A DNA stretch of 64,000 bases from Candidatus Poribacteria bacterium (GTDB lineage Bacteria; Poribacteria; WGA-4E; WGA-3G). The stretch spans positions 203,327 to 267,326 of the forward strand of contig JAJDUH010000044.1 in the NCBI GenBank assembly GCA_022826805.1, given 5' to 3'. Numbering within the stretch: position 1 is the first letter of the stretch; each line of letters opens with the position of its first letter. A program made the translations under genes and the position numbers. Under the pieces are notes generated by a model. It was given only the letters and a program-made list of their open reading frames with translations. It did no database searches and was not told the DNA's origin. This document shows, in pieces, positions 36,053 to 44,221 of the stretch.

Positions 36053-36348
36053 ACCAGGCTGAACCGGGGGCGGAGAAACGCTTTTTCATTGAAAAACGTC
36101 TGCTCAAACGTATAGAACTTGTTAGAGCGCAACTTGTGTTACTGAATGTGTAGACGCTGGGAGTGTTTTTACACAAAGCTTATATTTGAAAAGTGTTCTA
36201 AGGTGGGGGCATCAACCTTTGTCGGAGAGGGTGAAACTTGCGATGGCAAGCAATTCTTGAATCCCGTTATTGGGAAGGGAAATCTGGCAAGCAGCCGGAA
36301 TCCTTAAAGAATCCTCATGCTTTAACTTGGAAATATGTCAACCGGGCG

Positions 36349-37239
36349 TTATTCCCTTATAAGCAGCGAACCTTCCTGCATCACATATATAAGTTTTTCA
36401 CCATCTGGGGAAAATGTTAACACTCGAATGACCCCCTCTTGGACCGGAAACGTTGATATAAGATCCTTGGTACTCACATGCCATAATTGCAGATAGCGAT
36501 CTCTTCCACCACTTGCGAGAATGTCCCCATCGTTGGAAAATGCCAAAGCAGTGATCGAGTCGGTATGCGCTCTTAAATTAGCAAGTAGGCGTTGGCTGTC
36601 CAAATCCCACAGCCGAACGAGGGTATCTGAACCCCCCGTCGCCAGCACCTCACCATTGGTGGAAAATGCCAGTGCCAAAACGAGACCATCATGTGCTGAG
36701 AAAGATGACAAAATTCCGCCTGTCTCGACTTCCCACAATCGAATGCGACCGTCGGCACTCCCACTCACAAGCGTTGTCCCATCCGGGGAAAAAGCCAAAC
36801 TTCTAACGCGCCCCGGATTTTCATTCGAGGAGGCGAGCAACCTTTCCGTGCGAGGATCCCAACTCGGGAGCGGAATACCATCAGGCGACGAAGATGCCAA
36901 TGCCTGCACTAAATTGGAATCCCCCGCCAGCGTTAGCACCTCGCGTGCTATCTCCGTATCCCACAATCGGAGCGTATTGTCTTCGCTTCCGCTTGCAAGC
37001 AGAGAGTTATCCGGCGCAAATGCCAATGCGCGAATTTTTTCTGTATAACCAGAAAGCATCGCAAATTGCGCGCCACTGGCTACATCGTATATCCAGATAC
37101 GTCCATCACCGCCCGCAGCGAGCCGCGTGCCATCTGGTGAAAACGCGAGATCTGTCACCTGCTTCTTGTCGAGCCTCGACTTGAGTCCCGGCGGCAATTC
37201 AGATTGGATGCAGTTTTGGAACAATGCTGTTTTTTCCAT
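36349..37239 (-). CDS. WD40 repeat protein
   Basis: 296 residues with about six to seven WD40 blades: VTDLAFSPDGTRLAAGGDGR, IRALAFAPDNSLLASGSEDN with TLRLWD, VRSLAFSPDGTTLVSGSADG with RIRLWE, VLALAFSTNGEVLATGGSDT, ITALAFSNDGDILASGGRDR, and a final degenerate IRVLTFSPDGEKLIYV. No signal peptide, so probably cytoplasmic. It acts as a protein-interaction platform; partner unknown. It follows the MDR dehydrogenase gene by 23 bases on the same strand. Confidence 0.85.
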   Translation of the reverse strand: MEKTALFQNCIQSELPPGLKSRLDKKQVTDLAFSPDGTRLAAGGDGRIWIYDVASGAQFAMLSGYTEKIRALAFAPDNSLLASGSEDNTLRLWDTEIAREVLTLAGDSNLVQALASSSPDGIPLPSWDPRTERLLASSNENPGRVRSLAFSPDGTTLVSGSADGRIRLWEVETGGILSSFSAHDGLVLALAFSTNGEVLATGGSDTLVRLWDLDSQRLLANLRAHTDSITALAFSNDGDILASGGRDRYLQLWHVSTKDLISTFPVQEGVIRVLTFSPDGEKLIYVMQEGSLLIRE

Positions 37240-37262
37240 AATAACCTCTCCTAATCACCAAT

Positions 37263-38288
37263 TTAATCCGAGGTCCAATCTAAAACAACCCCTGTATACA
37301 CATTCGGTTCATTGAGGAGACCATCGTAAGCCTGCTTAATCTGCTCGGGTTTGAGCCGATGAGAAATTAAAGGTTCAACTTGTAACTGTCCACGCGCCAT
37401 CCAGTCAAAAATGGTCTGCTGTTTACTCCATTGTGAAGTTCGATTGCCGATGTCAGGATACATCGGAACACACCATTCTAACGCCCCACGAATGGTAATC
37501 CAGCGCAGATGCGTTTCGGAGAGGAGATCTGTCAAATCACCAGGGACTGAGACACGGGGTGTGCCGAGGATAATGATTTGTCCGTGACTTGCGGTAGCAC
37601 GCAGTGCCTGCATAACCACACCGCTATGCCCAACGGCATCAACGGTAATATTGCCGAGATCGCCATTCGTAATTTCCTGAATCTGCGCTTGTGCTTCGTC
37701 AGCATCACCACCGACAGTGCGCTCAATCCCACACCGTTGCGCGAGCACCCGTCTTTCCGCTACCGGATCTACACCGATAACACGGCATCCATGAATCCGA
37801 AACATCTGTGATGCTAAATTCCCGACGAGACCTAATCCGAAAACAACAACCCACGGGTTCGTGCCAATCTCACCAACAACAATGGCAGTCATTGCAACGC
37901 CAGCCATCCGCGATGCAGCAACAACAGCCGGATCCACCGCTTCTCTCACTGGAGCAACCAGGCGATCTTGTGAATACTGAATCGTCGAGGCGTGTCGTCC
38001 GTATGTGAAGACCCGATCACCGGGTGCCGCACGCGTAACATCTGCACCAACCTCACGGACGATACCGACATTCGCATAACCGGAACGCCATGGGTACTCA
38101 CACCACTCTCCCTTCTGAAAAACTTTCGGTTCCCTTCCAGTATAATTTGCGAGTTCTGTTCCGCTACTGATAAATGTGTATTCCGTGTCTATCAGGAGCT
38201 CATTGGAAGCAAGCACTTGGGTGTCTACTTCGGCAGTTTGCAGCTCCACTTGGTTCTGACCGGTTACAACAACTTCTCTTATTCTCAT
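37263..38288 (-). CDS. Zinc-type MDR dehydrogenase family protein
   Basis: 341 residues. The GroES-like N-domain reads LIDTEYTFISSGTELANYTG, where the usual catalytic Cys is Ser (SSGTELA), as in other non-classical members, and VREVGADVTRAAPGDRVFTYG. The Rossmann part has VVVFGLGLVGNLASQMFRIHG (GxGxxG) followed by GVDPVAERR (NAD/NADP Asp). Many such proteins are annotated as zinc-binding alcohol dehydrogenases, but zinc catalysis is doubtful here. It overlaps the DUF202 gene by 4 bases, so translation is coupled. Confidence 0.82.
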   Translation of the reverse strand: MRIREVVVTGQNQVELQTAEVDTQVLASNELLIDTEYTFISSGTELANYTGREPKVFQKGEWCEYPWRSGYANVGIVREVGADVTRAAPGDRVFTYGRHASTIQYSQDRLVAPVREAVDPAVVAASRMAGVAMTAIVVGEIGTNPWVVVFGLGLVGNLASQMFRIHGCRVIGVDPVAERRVLAQRCGIERTVGGDADEAQAQIQEITNGDLGNITVDAVGHSGVVMQALRATASHGQIIILGTPRVSVPGDLTDLLSETHLRWITIRGALEWCVPMYPDIGNRTSQWSKQQTIFDWMARGQLQVEPLISHRLKPEQIKQAYDGLLNEPNVYTGVVLDWTSD

Positions 38289-38620
38289 GATGGACCTTTT
38301 TTTCTTAATTCCTTTAGCTCTTCTTGTTTAATCTTGTGAATCAGTGCCCGCATCCGTATGAATTTCACAAGCCCAAAGAAGAAGGTTACAATACCCAATA
38401 AAATAAAGATAAAACCTATCAGCTCAACAATAAAAGGAATCTCTGCACTGAGTATTTTGAGATGGACGAAGGTTAAGCCCGCAACGAACAGCGTTAGTGC
38501 CGTGCGGATATACGCGAGGAAAGTTCGCTCGTTCGCAAGGATAGTCCGGTCAGCCGCGAGATGATCTCGTAAGATAAGCTGATCCTCTAAACCTGTGTAA
38601 GGTCTTGATTCATCTTTCAT
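38285..38620 (-). CDS. DUF202 family membrane protein
   Basis: 111 residues. RDHLAADRTILANERTFLAYIRTALTLFVAGLTFV is the DUF202 signature (LANERTFLAYIRTAL), and two further helices (IVELIGFIFILLGIVTFFFG) follow. YidH-like proteins of this family have unknown function. It overlaps the MDR dehydrogenase start by 4 bases, and a small membrane protein ends 18 bases upstream. Confidence 0.85.
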   Translation of the reverse strand: MKDESRPYTGLEDQLILRDHLAADRTILANERTFLAYIRTALTLFVAGLTFVHLKILSAEIPFIVELIGFIFILLGIVTFFFGLVKFIRMRALIHKIKQEELKELRKKGPS

Positions 38621-38638
38621 GCGTGACTTCCCTGCTTC

Positions 38639-38929
38639 TTAAAAGAAAAAATTTAAAATAATAACACCAGCGAGCCATCCATAGAGCGTCCACATGCAGC
38701 GCAGCCTTCTCGCTATTTTTCGGTATTCGGCTGTATAGCGCGCCGGATTTTGGAAATAGAACGCCAGCCGCTTCGACGATGACAAATCTATGTTGGGCGT
38801 TAAAACACTTACAACGATAGCACTTACAGCCAGCAAGACAATGTTGACTGCCGGTACAATGCTAAGAATCATACCGAATGCTGTCCAGCGCCACCTTGAA
38901 ACACTTTGCGATGCGTCCGTCCGTGCCAT
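38639..38929 (-). CDS. Small two-helix membrane protein
   Basis: 97 residues from MARTDASQSVSRWRW, chosen because further upstream residues are rich in Met/Cys and look non-coding; the site is weak, so the start is uncertain. Helices: FGMILSIVPAVNIVLLAVSA with IVVSVL, and MWTLYGWLAGVIILNFFF at the end. No known family. It lies between a PhyH gene and DUF202 on the same strand. Confidence 0.5.
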   Translation of the reverse strand: MARTDASQSVSRWRWTAFGMILSIVPAVNIVLLAVSAIVVSVLTPNIDLSSSKRLAFYFQNPARYTAEYRKIARRLRCMWTLYGWLAGVIILNFFF

Positions 38930-39051
38930 ACAGATCACCGATGCAGATGGCATCCTTGTTTTAGGGTCCATGCATGACATCCATACTGGTGCACACGGCA
39001 CCATTGCCTCAAGATTTTACATTATGCAAATGTCTCCACAGGCGGTACAAA

Positions 39052-39795
39052 CTACCCTTCATAACGTAGATTTTTCCCGTTATCAGGACCACTCTGATGC
39101 CATACCCAAACATCTCGGAAGTACGCCTGTTTTTCAGGAGGCAAACCCTCAATTACATCTAACGGCACTGACGGTCTGTGAAACTGACATCCAACGAAAT
39201 TATAACAATTAAAGACTGCTATTCGCGGTCGATCGGGATTTGTCCACGCAACGCCAGAATGACAGAGGTTTTCCGTGAAAATAACGACAGAACCCGGCGG
39301 GCAGCTGTACGTCTCAAAGAGCGGAGAATCTGTCTGCCTATGCGCTTCAGGGATTCGGAAATTCGCCTTATGGCTTCCGGGCAAGAACAGTGTCCCACCT
39401 TCACCCGCTTTAACTTCATTCAGTTCAAATACAACTCTTGTCAATGCCGAGTATATCTTACCATCGTGGCACTGGTAGTTGAAATTAGGATTCACGTTTC
39501 GCACACCACCATGAGGCGGCGGTCCGCCTTGTCCTGCAGTGCGATAAGCGAACCAACTCGATTCCATCCGAATCTCACCCAATATCTCACGGAGCACATC
39601 AATCACGACAGGATGATCAATTAAAAATGAGGCGGTTCCACCAGGAAACCGTCGTTCATGTGGCGGTAAAGATTCAGGATTCGTGCGGATTATTTCAATT
39701 TGTGATTTCAGTGCCGCAATCTCTGCGCTGTTCAAAACTTCGGGAATTAACAGGTATCCCTTGAGATCGAAGATAAATTTTTGCTCTTCAGTCAT
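39052..39795 (-). CDS. Phytanoyl-CoA dioxygenase (PhyH) family protein
   Basis: 247 residues from the ATG at 39795 (AAGGA 6 bases upstream). EEQKFIFDLKGYLLIPEVL is the family start. The metal region is less typical: NYQCHDGKIYSALTRVVF has HD but not the common HxD spacing, and GTLFLPGSHKANF gives the following strand. NLCHSGVAWTNPDRPRIAVF holds the distal His and Arg. It may be catalytically modified. First gene of a minus-strand run of five to 36349. Confidence 0.82.
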   Translation of the reverse strand: MTEEQKFIFDLKGYLLIPEVLNSAEIAALKSQIEIIRTNPESLPPHERRFPGGTASFLIDHPVVIDVLREILGEIRMESSWFAYRTAGQGGPPPHGGVRNVNPNFNYQCHDGKIYSALTRVVFELNEVKAGEGGTLFLPGSHKANFRIPEAHRQTDSPLFETYSCPPGSVVIFTENLCHSGVAWTNPDRPRIAVFNCYNFVGCQFHRPSVPLDVIEGLPPEKQAYFRDVWVWHQSGPDNGKNLRYEG

Positions 39796-39947
39796 AACAA
39801 ATCCTTCCAGCAAACAGGACTTCCGATTGCCTCAAGTATTATATCAAATTTCTCGTTTAATTCAAACTGATTTTTATAGGGAATTACCAAAACATATAGA
39901 CCTCTCGGTACACTGCAGAAAACACTCTCACTCATGGAAGCGTTGGG

Positions 39948-39993
39948 AAATGTAAAGTTAAGACAAATTGTGCCAATACGCGGCAAAATTTGG
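39948..39993. repeat. AAGACAAATT hairpin family, copy
   Basis: AATGTAAAGTTAAGACAAAT, then TTGTGCC...GGCAAAATTTGG forming an imperfect hairpin. Kin of 17300-17326 and 45303-45345. The motif AAAGTTAAGACAA also occurs beside the IS3 transposase at 63704. No gene is seen in the rest of this ~670-base gap. Confidence 0.55.
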
Positions 39994-40155
39994 AGTTCCC
40001 TCCTACAGAAGAATCAAATGTTTCTGTTTTGTTCTATTATAAATACGTCCACATCGAAGAAAAGTTGACATTTGCGAAAAAAAGAAAAAGGTGGCAAATT
40101 AGGTTTCCAAAACACACTTCGTTAAGTTAAATATAAATTCACGTCTGTATTTTCA

Positions 40156-40240
40156 CGGAGAAGTGGTAAATTCAATCCCAAGAACCCTTATGATACCTAC
40201 ACTCAGGAAAATCTCCGTGAAACCTCCGTGAATCTATAGA
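40156..40240. repeat. TCCGTGAA-type inverted repeat element, copy 2
   Basis: Begins TTCACGGAGAA and ends TCTCCGTGAAACCTCCGTGAAT, matching the element at 21954-22040 in both ends but not in the middle. Confidence 0.5.
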
Positions 40241-40281
40241 AAACTGGAAGCTAAATATCACTGAAAATTTATAACCTCTCC

Positions 40282-40311
40282 TTGACACCGATGCATACGC
40301 TATGCTATACT
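40282..40311 (+). promoter_or_regulatory. Strong sigma-70 promoter for the TenA/CADD-like operon
   Basis: TTGACA, 18 bases, TATACT. The -10 ends 6 bases before an ATG at 40318 that opens a 36-codon frame, possibly a leader; the real gene starts at 40466. Confidence 0.6.
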
Positions 40312-40465
40312 AAAAACATGTCACAGATAGCACTTTTCGGTACAGCCTGCAAACGAAATCGTGCGACGCAAGCACAATTCATCCCTGCCTACATTCAACC
40401 TGCTCCGAAAAGCGACATCTTGCTTTGAACTTTATTTACAAAAAAGAAATGGAGTAACTCATTTA

Positions 40466-41056
40466 ATGGATTTCCAACAATCATTAGATAGTAAAATCGC
40501 AGATCACAACTTACTCAATCATCCGTTCTATCAAGCGTGGAGTACTGGCGAATTGTCGCTCGATACACTGCGTTCCTATGCCCGTGAATACGGAACTTTT
40601 ATCTCTACTATACCGCAGGGATGGGAGGCAGTTGATGATGCTGAAATCGCAGCAGAAGAAACTGAACACATCGATTTATGGGCTAACTTCGCTACCGGTC
40701 TCAATACCACTGTTTCTGAAGCACAGATTCCACAGGTGAAATCACTCGTCGAGACGGCAAATGAACTCTTCTCCGAACGCGCGACGGCACTCGGTGCGCT
40801 CTATGCCTTTGAGGCACAGCAACCTGCAACAGCAGCATCGAAATTGGCGGGTTTAAAGGCGTTCTACCAACTCCCAGAAACTGCAGAACCCTACTTTGAA
40901 ACGCACGCCCACAACGAGCACGAAGCGGAAATACTACTTGAGCAAATCGCTGAATTGCCATCGGAGTCGCAAGCCATCGTTGTCGAAGCATGTGAACAGA
41001 TGAGTGTTGCCTTGTGGAATGCCCTCACAGGAATTCACGATGCGGAATGCGCATGA
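40466..41056 (+). CDS. TenA/PqqC-fold iron-containing oxygenase, CADD-like
   Basis: 196 residues from the ATG at 40466 (GGAG 11 bases upstream); a longer frame has poor composition. The fold is the haem-oxygenase-like helical bundle: NHPFYQAWSTGELSLDTLRSYAREYGTFI with the Tyr-containing helix, AAEETEHIDLWANFA with Glu and His metal ligands, and YFETHAHNEHEAEILLEQIA with more His/Glu ligands. Chlamydial CADD of this group supplies p-aminobenzoate by a self-sacrificing reaction; whether this one does is unknown. It overlaps the NTF2-like gene by 17 bases. Confidence 0.7.
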   Translation: MDFQQSLDSKIADHNLLNHPFYQAWSTGELSLDTLRSYAREYGTFISTIPQGWEAVDDAEIAAEETEHIDLWANFATGLNTTVSEAQIPQVKSLVETANELFSERATALGALYAFEAQQPATAASKLAGLKAFYQLPETAEPYFETHAHNEHEAEILLEQIAELPSESQAIVVEACEQMSVALWNALTGIHDAECA

Positions 41057-41426
41057 TACAGTAAAAGCGTATTTTGACGCACTTATTACCAGAGATGCTG
41101 AAACCCTCATTGCGATGATGCTGCCTGCCTTCCATTATGTCAAGATCGGCACGGATGCTGATGAAGTCGTTGAAGGCAGCGCAGAAATCGCTGCGTACTA
41201 CCAAGACCACGTCGCAAGCACTGAGGATTTCAGCATCACGTTTATTAACTTTGATGTCCAAGAACGAGACGATGTAGCGTGGTTCTACACACGCCAAATA
41301 TGGAAACTTAAATGGCAAGGCACACCAGAGGAATTCGTGATGCGGATGACCGGGGTCCTGGAAAAGATCAACGAATCGTGGAAGTTCGCACAGATCCACG
41401 CCTCAATTGGTGTTCCAACATCCTAA
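41040..41426 (+). CDS. NTF2/SnoaL-like small domain protein
   Basis: 128 residues from the ATG at 41040, preceded by AGGA 7 bases upstream and overlapping the previous gene by 17 bases. NAHDTVKAYFDALITRDAETLIAMMLPAF is the SnoaL/DUF4440 start, followed by the beta sheet (EDFSITFINFDVQERDDVAWF; ESWKFAQIHASIG). Proteins of this fold bind or act on small molecules. It is encoded between the iron oxygenase and the HAD phosphatase, suggesting one pathway. Confidence 0.75.
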   Translation: MRNAHDTVKAYFDALITRDAETLIAMMLPAFHYVKIGTDADEVVEGSAEIAAYYQDHVASTEDFSITFINFDVQERDDVAWFYTRQIWKLKWQGTPEEFVMRMTGVLEKINESWKFAQIHASIGVPTS

Positions 41427-41444
41427 TCTCTAACGGAGGGACTC

Positions 41445-42134
41445 TTGCAAATTTCGGTAATCTCTTTTGACGGCGATATGACCTTATGGGATTTCCTAAA
41501 AGTGATGCGTCATTCACTTAAACATACATTGGCGGAGCTGCAAAAACAGCGTCCAACGCAGCGCGTTTTAAACCTGACAATTGACGAAATGATTGCTATT
41601 CGCGATGAATTTGCGGAAGAGGTAAAGGGAGAAGTCTGGAATTTAGAAGCAATCAGACGAGGCGCATTCGAGAGGACGCTTGAACATGTGGGTTGTCCAG
41701 ATAAAGACCTCGCTGCCCATCTGAATGAGATATATCGGAAGCATCGGTTTGAAGATATAGAGTTGTACCCGGATGTCGTCTCAACCTTTGATATTCTGGC
41801 ACCGCATTTCAAACTGGGATTGCTCTCGAACGGGAACACCTATCCAGAACGCTGTGGACTTGACGGACGTTTTGATTTTGTGGTTTTTTCTCAAGATGTT
41901 CAGGTCGTAAAACCCGATCCGAAAATCTTTGAGATAACGGCGGAACGCGCAGGCTGTGAACTAACCGAAATGCTACACGTGGGAGACTCTCTTAAAAACG
42001 ATGTAGCTGGAGCGCGGAATGCTGGTATGTCTTCGGTATGGCTGAATCGTGACGGTGTACCGAATGATACAGAAGTGCAACCTGACTACGAGGTAACGTC
42101 ATTGACTGAAATCCCTGCGATTTTAGGTTTATAG
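41445..42134 (+). CDS. HAD-superfamily hydrolase (phosphatase-like)
   Basis: 229 residues, starting at a TTG with GGAGGG 5-6 bases upstream. Motif I is SFDGDMTLWDF (nucleophile and acid Asp), motif II LLSNGN, motif III KPDPKIFE, and motif IV HVGDSLKNDVAGARNAG. The cap is the C1 helical type. It most resembles small phosphatases of the YjjG/PGP group; substrate unknown. Third gene of the 40466-42134 operon. Confidence 0.85.
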   Translation: MQISVISFDGDMTLWDFLKVMRHSLKHTLAELQKQRPTQRVLNLTIDEMIAIRDEFAEEVKGEVWNLEAIRRGAFERTLEHVGCPDKDLAAHLNEIYRKHRFEDIELYPDVVSTFDILAPHFKLGLLSNGNTYPERCGLDGRFDFVVFSQDVQVVKPDPKIFEITAERAGCELTEMLHVGDSLKNDVAGARNAGMSSVWLNRDGVPNDTEVQPDYEVTSLTEIPAILGL

Positions 42135-42151
42135 AGGACAAAATTAGGCGT

Positions 42152-42222
42152 ACATTTGCCTTCTGCTGGGGCTAAAGTTAAGGCTAACATTGCTGCTATA
42201 GACCTGTCGCCCTGCTGGGGCT
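42152..42222. repeat. Two diverged GCTGGGGCT hairpin repeats
   Basis: ACATTTGCCTTCTGCTGGGGCT (42152-42173) and ACCTGTCGCCCTGCTGGGGCT (42202-42222), decayed members of the family at 14845 and 16637. The hairpin in the first is lost. Confidence 0.6.
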
Positions 42223-42322
42223 AAATAGTAGATTGACAAGAAATTTTTCTGTAAACAGATTCCCTTCCCTGTAGTGCTCACGAATAGAAAATTAAATAGC
42301 CCTAACAGAACCCAAAAACACT

Positions 42323-42352
42323 TTGCATAAAACTACTTCTTTATGCTATCAT
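42323..42352 (+). promoter_or_regulatory. Sigma-70-type promoter immediately before an ATG
   Basis: TTGCAT, 18 bases, TATCAT. The -10 ends at 42352 and the ATG is at 42360, so transcription would begin on or next to the start codon: a candidate leaderless mRNA. Confidence 0.45.
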
Positions 42353-42359
42353 AGTAAAC

Positions 42360-43259
42360 ATGGAGAGCAGGAACGGCGTTACATCCAAAAATATCCTGAA
42401 TATTACAAAGCCGAAAGAATCTCGAACTGCCCTCGTAGAAAGCAATACACCAGATGCCTTCCGAAAACTACGCCAAGATTACTGGACTTGGCACTTTGAT
42501 GAATCGTTGTCGGACGCAGTCCGGCTGCTACTTAGTACAGACCTCGGTTGGGAGGCGATGCCACAACTTGAAACACCACCGGTGGGTGAAGTCATTTCAC
42601 CGCTTGGTTACGCTCTCGCACACAAGGACAAGAGCGTCCGCGATGCTGCACTACAGACATTAGATACAACCGTTCACATCCCTGCTGGGATAGCATGTAT
42701 CGGCGAGGCGCGAGCACCGCTGGAGGTGGATGAATTTAGGGTAGGCGTCTACCCTGTAACCAACTCCCAATACCAACGGTTTGTTCAGGATACCGGACAC
42801 GTGCCGCCACAGGATTGGACAGACGGCAATTATTCAGTAAACAGAGGTGATCATCCGGTCGTCTGGGTTACATGTGAAGATGCAGAGGCGTACGCTTGTT
42901 ATGCGGGGGGCAGACTACTGACGTTCGAGGAATGGCAATACGCTGCACGCGGTGTCGATGATAGGCTCTTTCCGTGGGGATACGAAATTGATAAACCACG
43001 GTGCAATACCGCTGAACTCGGTGCTGGAACGACAACACCGGTCATCGCCTTCAGAGACGGTGTAAGCCCTTTCGGCTGCTACGATATGGTCGGGAACGTC
43101 TGGGAGTGGACAGATACGCCCTACGACGATGAAGGTAATTTCCGGGTAGCCTGTGGTGGTGGATGGTACTACAATCACGACTATAGCACCTGCACCAGCT
43201 ACGATTTTTTTAGCAACGGCTATGCAGAGTTCGTCATCGGATTCCGGATCGCGCAGTGA
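42360..43259 (+). CDS. Formylglycine-generating-enzyme-like (SUMF1 domain) protein
   Basis: 299 residues. About 110 N-terminal residues lack a known domain. The SUMF1 domain follows: VYPVTNSQYQRFVQDTGHVP, HPVVWVTCEDAEAYACYAGG, RLLTFEEWQYAARGVDDRLF, GVSPFGCYDMVGNVWEWTD, then a modified CGGGWYY...STCTSYDFF in place of the usual RGGSW...CR. Canonical FGE has two copper-binding Cys near here; only one (STC) seems to align, so FGE activity is doubtful, and other members serve ergothioneine-type chemistry. The promoter overlaps the start. Confidence 0.8.
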   Translation: MESRNGVTSKNILNITKPKESRTALVESNTPDAFRKLRQDYWTWHFDESLSDAVRLLLSTDLGWEAMPQLETPPVGEVISPLGYALAHKDKSVRDAALQTLDTTVHIPAGIACIGEARAPLEVDEFRVGVYPVTNSQYQRFVQDTGHVPPQDWTDGNYSVNRGDHPVVWVTCEDAEAYACYAGGRLLTFEEWQYAARGVDDRLFPWGYEIDKPRCNTAELGAGTTTPVIAFRDGVSPFGCYDMVGNVWEWTDTPYDDEGNFRVACGGGWYYNHDYSTCTSYDFFSNGYAEFVIGFRIAQ

Positions 43260-43301
43260 CCTTACACAGCGGATCAAGATTTGTTCTACAGGAAAAGATC
43301 T

Positions 43302-43847
43302 ATGAAAGACGGCAAAACTGAGGCAGGAAACGCTTTGACACCTGATGATGCCGAGGTGTCCTCCAGTGGTTTACAAAAGGAACTCATCCAGCGTGGACGT
43401 GTCGACATTCATACGCACCAAACCGTCGCGAAGCACCTGAAACAGGGTGCCGATGCCTTAAAAATCCGAGACTACGGAAAAGCGATTGAAGAATTCCAAC
43501 TGGTAATTCAACATAATCGTGAATCGGCAGAGGCACATTTTCATCTCGGTTTGGCGCACTTTATGATTGGGGATTACGAAAAGGCAATAAACGCATACAA
43601 GATGGCGGTGGCATGCGAACCGAGCGAAGCGATAGCATACCTCAATCTCGCTGCAACCTATCGTCTGCTCAAACGCTACGATGAGGCAATTGACGTTTAC
43701 ACACGTGCCATCCGTTTTATCCCAAATCACCCTGAACTGCACTCCGAACTCGGGAAAGTGTATACATTTCAAGGCAAGCGACGCGAGGCGGTCAGTGCAT
43801 ATAAAACAGCAATGCGACTTAAATTGCGACTTAGCCCAGAGGGATAA
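43302..43847 (+). CDS. TPR repeat protein
   Basis: 181 residues from the ATG at 43302 (AGGAAAAG upstream). The N-terminal ~45 residues are unstructured. TPRs: ADALKIRDYGKAIEEFQLVI, AEAHFHLGLAHFMIGDYEKA, AIAYLNLAATYRLLKRYDEA, PELHSELGKVYTFQGKRREA. Likely a protein-interaction scaffold. It is followed after 55 bases by the coiled-coil protein upstream of the sigma factor gene. Confidence 0.8.
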   Translation: MKDGKTEAGNALTPDDAEVSSSGLQKELIQRGRVDIHTHQTVAKHLKQGADALKIRDYGKAIEEFQLVIQHNRESAEAHFHLGLAHFMIGDYEKAINAYKMAVACEPSEAIAYLNLAATYRLLKRYDEAIDVYTRAIRFIPNHPELHSELGKVYTFQGKRREAVSAYKTAMRLKLRLSPEG

Positions 43848-43902
43848 CGGCTTGAGGACGGAATCTTGATTTGCGCCGTGTTGACTCCATAGGAGGAAGG
43901 TC

Positions 43903-44181
43903 ATGTCAGACCAAGAATTTCGCGAACGAATTTTGTCGGCGTTAGATGATTTGAAGGAGCAGATCAAAACCACCGAAAATCGCACAGAAAAACGTTTTGA
44001 TTCCATGGAAAACCGCTTGGATTCTATCGATCAGCGTGTGGGATCACTTGAAAGAGACGTTGGATGGATTAAAGGAAAATTGGAAGGTAGGCAGGAAATA
44101 GGCACACGGTGGATAAGTTTAGTTGCAGTGGGAACAGCGGTTGTCTCTGCGGTTATTGCCTTAATTGCCCTTGTGACGTAA
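43903..44181 (+). CDS. Coiled-coil protein with C-terminal membrane helix
   Basis: 92 residues. A heptad-patterned coil (ALDDLKEQIKTTENRTEKRF, then MENRLDSIDQRVGSLERDVG) leads to a single C-terminal helix (ISLVAVGTAVVSAVIALIAL). Tail-anchored, cytoplasmic coil; GGAGGAAGG precedes the ATG. It sits 40 bases upstream of the ECF sigma factor. Function unknown. Confidence 0.7.
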   Translation: MSDQEFRERILSALDDLKEQIKTTENRTEKRFDSMENRLDSIDQRVGSLERDVGWIKGKLEGRQEIGTRWISLVAVGTAVVSAVIALIALVT

Positions 44182-44221
44182 ACGTTGAAAGCCGAGAGAA
44201 ACCAAAGAATAAAGGGGCATC

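Noticed and set aside
36238..36420. 60-codon plus-strand frame over the end of the WD40 gene
   Set aside because: Half of it is antisense to a clear WD40 gene, and it has no family or ribosome site.
40318..40428. 36-codon frame after the strong promoter at 40282
   Set aside because: Possible leader peptide, but composition is not clearly coding; recorded only under the promoter.
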